Source: Taudactylus pleione (Eukaryota; Chordata; Amphibia; Anura; Myobatrachidae). Taken from it: DNA of 64,000 nucleotides. Below are positions 58,518-64,000 of this stretch, piece after piece (position 1 is the stretch's first letter; the number at the start of each line of letters is the position of its first letter). The translations under genes and the position numbers were made by a program. The stretch is taken from the NCBI GenBank assembly GCA_031769625.1, contig JAUIMM010000188.1, forward strand, positions 6,389,001 through 6,453,000, in the 5' to 3' direction. The notes beneath the pieces are model-generated. The model searched no databases. It saw only the letters and a list, made by a program, of their open reading frames with translations, and was not told where the DNA came from.

Positions 58518-58671
58518 GAGGAGACAGAGTGAAAAGTGATAAGGTACCAGCCAATCAGCTCCTAACTGCCATCTCACAGGCTGTGTTTGAAAAATGACAG
58601 TTAGGAGCTGATTGGCTGGCGCCTTATCACTTTTCACTCTGTATCCTAACACTGCTTAGTAAATAGACCCC
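58518..58671. mobile_element. Hairpin MITE, left end truncated
   Basis: From GGAGACAGAGTGAAAAGTG to CACTGCTTAGTAAATAGACC plus CC. Same family as 26151 and 40069 but lacking the first 20 or so bases of the left end, where the foldback MITE and hAT abut. Confidence 0.75.
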
Positions 58672-59754
58672 ACAATCTCCCCAGCTCAGAGCTGTCCCTG
58701 TGCAGACTGGACATGTCTGTGTTCCCCACTGTCAGAGCCAGATTAAGGCTTGTGGGAGCACCTACCAATAAAATTGTCAAAATGGCGATGTTATTAAAAA
58801 GCATAATGCGTACATACTCCTGGTACCACCCTGTAGTTAATCGGGCATTGCCCACCCGGCATAGCAAGAAGTGTAATTAAAATGTGCCCTCTCTACCCTA
58901 TAATAATTTCAGTAATCTGCACTGTGACACTGCTCCGCAGGACCGGGTGCTCCGCTGCGCTTACTCTGTACTTCGCAAGGAATTGCCCTCGTTCTGCCCA
59001 GCTTCTTTATGGGATGGGGTAAATCCAGCCGTCCTGCTCGGTATGTCCATGCACAGATGGCGACCTTGTTGGCCACTGCAGCAAATGTTTGCCTTTGTGG
59101 CGCTTCACACTGGGCACCAAAGACTCTCTCTGGAGTCTATCTTTCACCAAAAATGAGTCTGTGCTGTACTGTATACAACACACCAGGACGGGGGGTCCGT
59201 GTGCTACACTAACCTCTAGGATAAGGCTTGCCTTTGTGTAAATGTAAGTGGGCTTTGTATTGTGTACGTACTAGCCAACAGGGGGCATGATTCAGGGGAT
59301 GGACGCTGTCAGCATCGCTGATGCGTCCTTTGGTGGCTATGCTAATGCAGCAGGAGGCGTCTGAGGAGAACGTCGCAGAGCCAAGTGCTGAATCCTAAGA
59401 CGCAGCATCGGATCATCTGCGAGACCATCGGCCATCTGCGTAATCCTGATGTCACACAGATTGGCTCTCGCAGCTCCATTGCCAAGGCCAGGAAGTCTGT
59501 GTTGGAAGAAGCAGTTCCTGGCCTTAGCACTCCCAGAAAACGGAGACGTCATGCCTCTGCTTACCGTAACGGAGGCCAGCAAAGCCCCAAACAGCCGCAG
59601 CCTTCCAATCACCTGTTCTGCATGTGCGCAGGCGTCCCGCCATCGGAGGAGTGCCAAACCATCTCTGAATGAGGCCCAGAATGGCTCTGGTAAAACCCAG
59701 TGGAATGTGCCATATTATATGAGCCGCTGAATAACCCAAAGTACAGTAATGGAT
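58672..59754. other. Intergenic stretch with unplaced frames
   Basis: Frames 58884-59156 (plus) and 59337-59672 (both strands) have no recognisable domain. The 59300-59660 part (GCAGGAGGCGTCTGAGG, CTGCATGTGCGCAGGCGTCC) has the GC-rich word use of frog MITEs. A weak CTCF-like CCAACAGGGGGCAT lies at 59275-59288. Confidence 0.35.
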
Positions 59755-60033
59755 CATACACGCGGCCAGATCTGTCAGATGAACGATTTGAACGATTTTA
59801 CCAAAGATTTGAATGATTTTTGACTGCATTAAAATTAATGGAATTGTCCAAGTCTGACTGCAAACACATTAGATGTCAGATATCATTATCTGACCATCGG
59901 GAACGCGCATCGTTCAAATCGTTCATCTGACAGATCTGACAGATATGACAGATTTTCCTTCGGATATGAACGATTGAACGATTTTTTAAATCGTTAGCGT
60001 TCACATCTGAAGAAAAATCTGACCGTGTGTATG
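59755..60033. mobile_element. Foldback MITE, CATACAC type
   Basis: The left end CATACACGCGGCCAGAT and right end ATCTGACCGTGTGTATG are near-inverse. The inside repeats AACGATTTGAACGATTT and GTCAGAT words on both arms. No convincing target duplication. Related in style to 14165-14395 and 46009. Confidence 0.65.
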
Positions 60034-60424
60034 CTCCATAAGACAGACTTATAGAGGCGCACGCGGTCTGCTGCAAGTGATCTATTTAGTTTAATTTATT
60101 TCTTCATTTGGGACAATAATAAAGGCATTATATTTATCGTATTTTTAAACCTCAAACAATTCCGCAAATGTAAATTAAGAAATTGCATAACCGGAAAAAT
60201 CCACTTGTTAGCTCTGGTGTCACCTAATGAGCCTGGATTTCATATTACATGGCTAGATGTATTTGTGTTTGCCGACAGCGTTAATATTTAATACATGAAT
60301 AATAATAGTTCTATGCACAATTATATTATACAATAATATAAGAAGAAATCAGAGTATTTAGGCCATATACAAAGTAGGGCATGTATGTTTTATGTAAGGG
60401 GCTCTTTTTCATTGTAATATTATA
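60034..60424. other. Intergenic AT-rich stretch
   Basis: No gene or element boundary recognised. Confidence 0.4.
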
Positions 60425-60562
60425 TAATAGAGTGTAAGCTTGTGAGCAAGGCCCCTCTTAGCTCTTTCTCTGCCTGTTATTCCCCAATCTTATTACTGTT
60501 TTATTCACAATTGTACAGCGTAACGGAGTATGCATGCGCTATATTAATAATTGGTCTATGTG
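60425..60562 (+). mobile_element. L2-type LINE 3' tail
   Basis: AGTGTAAGCTTGTGAGCAAG, TCTCTGCCTGTTATTCCCC, TTGTACAGCGTAACGGAGTA and GCGCTATATTAATAATTGG follow the 3' end pattern of frog L2/CR1 LINEs. Heavily 5'-truncated; no coding part left. Confidence 0.7.
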
Positions 60563-60810
60563 CGTATCACTGTAGGTCAAAGGTGGGGATCTGTTTTTTT
60601 TTTGTAACCTCTATTTTTTTTGTTACTGACAGATGAATATGTCATTCTTTACTGACAGTCACCAAATCTCCTGGCAGCTGGAAACCATGTACATTACGTA
60701 TGTAGCGCGGCTGTTTTTGCAATTATTTTGAGCTGAAAATTTACATTTTGTTCCACCGCATGTTTTATACTAATCCCGCACATTGTTTCTCTAGTTTTAG
60801 TTCACTCTAT

Positions 60811-61255
60811 GGGCCTGATTCAGACCCGCTCACGAGCGCTAAGCGCTCGCAAGCGGGTCGATGGTGGCCCAGTGCGCATGCGCACGACGGAGCTGGCTCC
60901 GTCGTGCGCATGTGCGAGACCCGGATAGCGACGGCCAGGCCGTCACTCCGGGTCTTGTACCAAAGGGGGCGTGCTGTCGATGTTGAGTGACAGCACGCCC
61001 CCTTTGGTGGGCGGGCCGGGGGCGTGGCTGCCCAGACGGAGGCGTTCCCATGGGAACGCCTACCATCTGGGGCTGGCCCCACTGACATCACAAGTGATGT
61101 CAGTGGGAGTGCTTTTGGCTCTGTTAGAGCCAAAGCACTCTTGGGCTTGCGGCAATGAGACTCTACCGCAAGGGTCTCATCGCAAGTCCGATGGTCGTGA
61201 TGGTCTTGACCATCGCGACCATCATCATGGCCGCTCGCATAAGCTGTGGGTGGTA
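60811..61255. mobile_element. Harbinger-like MITE, GATTCAG family, right end missing
   Basis: It starts GGGCCTGATTCAGACCCGCT and follows 40593-41123 closely (TGCGCATGCGCACGACGGAG, GTTCCCATGGGAACGCCTAC, CATAAGCTGTGGGTGGT), then departs at about 61255, before the terminal arm. Frames on both strands here are palindrome by-products. Confidence 0.7.
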
Positions 61256-62332
61256 ACCTGCTGTGTGCTGGGCTGCACTAGGAGACTGTCCGAGGCTGCT
61301 AAAGCAGCAGCCGGAGAGTCTCCTATGCCAAAGGGGGGGAGCGATCACGCTGGTCGTGCCCCCCAGTGGCTGTGCGCCAGGCTGAGGGGCACACAGCGCA
61401 CCTCTCCCCAGCGCGCAGCACCACGACCTGAATGTTTTTTTGGGTTTTTTTGTCTCTCAAAGGGGGCGTGGCCACGAGTTCCACGATTAGGCCACGCCCC
61501 CAGGACGGCCCGACCTGCAGCAGCATGCAGATGATGGTCGTTTGTGGTGTAGACCATGCACCATTTTGACGCCTTCCTTCTTTCAAAACGCATTATTCAA
61601 GGTCCCACAAATGGCATACTGGCATACTGGTATCGCTACCACACTCGTATGCTATTAATTGCTCTCTTATGTAACATCCAATGCACCGTCCCCATTGTTT
61701 GTCCAGATTGACTACTTACCTTTACATCTCCTGATATAGCGATAGATCCTTTTCCTGCTCAGTAGCTGATATATTATTATATTAGTGCTGATAATACTGT
61801 GCCCATCTTTCCTGGCGAATTTTGCAAATGTTGGCATTAACCTGCAATTGCTAATATCTTGGATCTATTTCTTTTTTTTTTTTTGAATATTCAGGGTTCT
61901 GTCTCTGGTCCGGTAAATATGGAGAAAAAATATTGTTAAGATGACCTGTATTTATTTTACTATTATCCCTTTTGTTTTCTACTTTAATTTATATTCCAAA
62001 TGTAATTCTATATAATTTAAATTTCTTCAGTGCTAAGGACAATTGGGACTTGCCCTCTGCATATGCCTCAGAAGTGCTAAAGACGAGTCCAACTTGTCCT
62101 CAGCACTGCAGTACTTCAAATAAGTAAAACATGTATTTGCCTATCTCCCTCCCCAGCAGTTACTCTTGGTTGGGGCGGTGAGCAGGTGGCAGAATGATGA
62201 CATCATTGTGCTTATGCACAATGATGTCACTGAGAGGTGACAGTAAACTACCGTTAATAGTGCAGAGACCCATGAGATGGGAAGGGGTACTAAAAGTGTC
62301 CTGTCTCTCTCATACTGACAGCAAGACACTCA
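61256..62332. other. Intergenic stretch
   Basis: 61260-61560 is GC-rich with GGGGGCGTGGCC / GGCCACGCCCCC inverted words, probably an unrecognised MITE. 61600-62150 is AT-rich without features. The minus-strand frame 61323-61586 has no known domain. Confidence 0.35.
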
Positions 62333-62340
62333 GAGGTACC

Positions 62341-62636
62341 CAGGGCCGGACTGGCCATCGGGCCCTTCTGGCATATGCCAAAAGGGCCGATGGCCTTATG
62401 AATGGCTCGGGGAGGGGGGGGACGGAAGAGTCCCCCGCCCTCCACCCAACGGCTCCGGAATCATTAAGATATCACGAAGACGGAAGGGGTGGAGGCGTGT
62501 ATGGGTTGGGGGCGGCTGTGCTGGGCCGGGAAGAGACTGGGTGTGCCGCGAGGCCCCCTTGCATTAACCACGCCCCCTTCACACGCGACTTCAGGGTGGA
62601 CTGCCAGGGCTGATAAACAGCGCCAGTCCGTCCCTG
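62341..62636. mobile_element. hAT element with perfect 8-bp duplication
   Basis: The ends CAGGGCCGGACTGGCC and GCCAGTCCGTCCCTG pair imperfectly; GAGGTACC flanks it (62333-62340 and 62637-62644). Internal GCATATGCCAAAAGGGCCGA is partly palindromic. Non-coding. Confidence 0.88.
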
Positions 62637-62644
62637 GAGGTACC

Positions 62645-63494
62645 CATTGTTAATATGCTCACCCGACATAGTCTAGGGCTAGGGAAGTAACTCACTACAG
62701 TGCAGAAACACTAATAGTCAGGGCAATAGCTGCTCTGCTAGTTTGCTATCACCCCCTCGGATGGTGTTTCCGAACAGCTCTTTTATTATGAACACCTGCA
62801 TGTAGAACCCATCTTTTTGCTTATTTGGAAAGGGTGATTATGGTAATGGTTTTTATACAGAAGGAAACATTTACTTTTAGTTAAAGGGGTTAAAAAGAAC
62901 AGTATCAGCTGCTGTTAGAAAAGTAATGGAGCACCCAGTCCAGACTTTGGGATTTATGTAAGAGGTTCCAAGATTACTGGACATGGGGGGTTATAGAGAG
63001 TTTGCCACTCAATTTAAAGCAGCAATCTTTTATAAGGCAAAGCCAGTCTTATTACTGATTCCTGTTTTCAGTTTAACCGCAAACTCGCCAAAATTCCGCC
63101 AGTTCCGTACTCTTGGAACCTGTTACATAAACTCTGTGTTTTGCGTCTGAGTTTATAAATGAGCCATAAGCTTCAGAGTAGAGATTGTAAATTATGAAAG
63201 GCCGAAGACCCAGCCGTCACTTGGGCGACAGGTGTACATCGAGTTTCTTCCGCCAGGGTTAAATCACCAGAGCCCATCCGGATCCGCCCAGACATAACTC
63301 TGCAGCCATTTTCTTTGGGTGCTCTGATGAACGAATCATTGATGAGCGTCCAAGATCCTGCTTTGATGCAATCCCCAAGTTTTAATTTCTTGACCTTGTG
63401 TTGGGCTCCAGTTAGTGGCATCCATGGCTGCCTTCTTCTGGAGAGCAAATATCTAGTGAATTTACATTGTAAAGTCATAATGCCCAATACAGGT
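62645..63494. other. Intergenic stretch with an unassigned minus-strand frame
   Basis: The minus-strand frame 63173-63487 (104 codons) has a Lys/Arg-rich first half and no domain I recognise; a plus-strand frame overlaps it. It could be an exon of the next gene or a transposon remnant. In human the next gene after PDZD2 is GOLPH3 on the opposite strand; this frame does not resemble GOLPH3. Confidence 0.25.
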
Positions 63495-63502
63495 GTAAGG
63501 GG

Positions 63503-63903
63503 CGGAATGGGATTGTATTACTGGCGGCCACTTAGCGCCGATTGAAATCCAGAGAAGGAGAGACTGACAGGCTGAAATCCCGACAGGCTGAGGTAAGTAC
63601 TCTAACCCTAACCTGCCTTTAGGGGTGCCTAACCCTAACCCCCCCCTAGTGCCTAACCCTAACCACCTCTCCCTGCTCCCTAAACCCCTAAGACCCCCGG
63701 GGTGCCGTAATCTAACCCTCCCACCCCACGGCTAACAGAACGGGTGCCCGTACTTACCTTGATCGGGCCCGTGGCGTTCTGTATTCCGGCATCGGGATTA
63801 TGACAGACGTCGGTATCTTGACACCTGTCATAACTCCTTAGCCGGCCAGCGTCGGGATTGTGACTGGTGGCCTTGCGGCCCACTGGTCATATAACTACAT
63901 CCC
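63503..63903. mobile_element. Telomere-core element with perfect 8-bp duplication
   Basis: It starts CGGAATGGGATTGTATTACT and ends TCATATAACTACATCCC. GTAAGGGG flanks it (63495-63502 and 63904-63911). Arms with GATGCCGGAATAC/ CCCGAC words surround CCTAACCCTAACC tracts (63600-63720). Third clear member of the 41855/43878 family. Confidence 0.85.
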
Positions 63904-64000
63904 GTAAGGGGCCTATTTGTCAATTAATATTTGCTGGGTATATCCCACGAAAACACCCATGCATGCACAGTAGTGTAATGCACTAGCGATCACTTCACTT

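Noticed and set aside
63173..63487. Minus-strand frame as an exon of the next gene
   Set aside because: No domain recognised, no clear splice sites tied to conserved sequence, and it does not look like GOLPH3, the neighbour expected from human gene order.

Overview
The window is vertebrate nuclear DNA, most likely from a frog with a large, repeat-rich genome. It has spliced exons with canonical GT/AG junctions, a V-type SINE, an L2-type LINE, and many short foldback transposons (hAT-like with 8-bp target duplications, Harbinger-like with 3-bp ones) of the kinds that fill anuran genomes. The only convincing protein-coding gene is the 3' end of PDZD2 on the + strand. Four exons (4605-4706, 5102-5357, 21852-21983, 26890-27056) join in phase and encode its last two PDZ domains and the stop codon. 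The species assignment rests on repeat style and general knowledge, not on a search.

Layout. 1-4604 is intron or flank with a 1.25-kb hAT element (8-bp duplication, a second element nested inside), a small hAT palindrome and a foldback element with a telomere-like core. 4605-27056 is the PDZD2 exon set. Its 16.5-kb intron holds a 6.2-kb telomere-like tandem array (6002-12240), several dispersed elements, a minus-strand SINE and a 5'-truncated L2 LINE. Its last intron holds a 36-bp and a 29-bp minisatellite. 27057 to about 31200 is the likely 3' UTR, carrying a large foldback insertion and ending near an AATAAA at 31175. Just after it lie six 56-bp tandem copies of a CTCF-like motif.

31850-44400 is intergenic: nested MITEs, a SINE, a 3.4-kb array of a 40-bp unit (34690-38080), and a broken copy of what looks like exon 1 of TMEM179 (38381-38586). 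44393-56295 is a tandem segmental duplication of about 6.2 kb. A hAT copy stands at each end, and a hybrid hAT copy in the middle marks the crossover. Each unit carries a 29/32-bp minisatellite. 56300-64000 is again a mosaic of MITEs, including a hAT inserted at the very end of another element, a hAT at 62341 and a further telomere-core element at 63503.

No new multi-gene system, CRISPR array or operon is present. The interesting content is structural: the recombinant hAT that records unequal crossing-over, the CTCF-motif array at the gene end, an element family with 8-bp duplications that carries telomere-like tracts, the intronic array in which every unit resembles a 3' splice site, and the captured TMEM179 exon. 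Most long open frames lie inside tandem repeats and are not genes.
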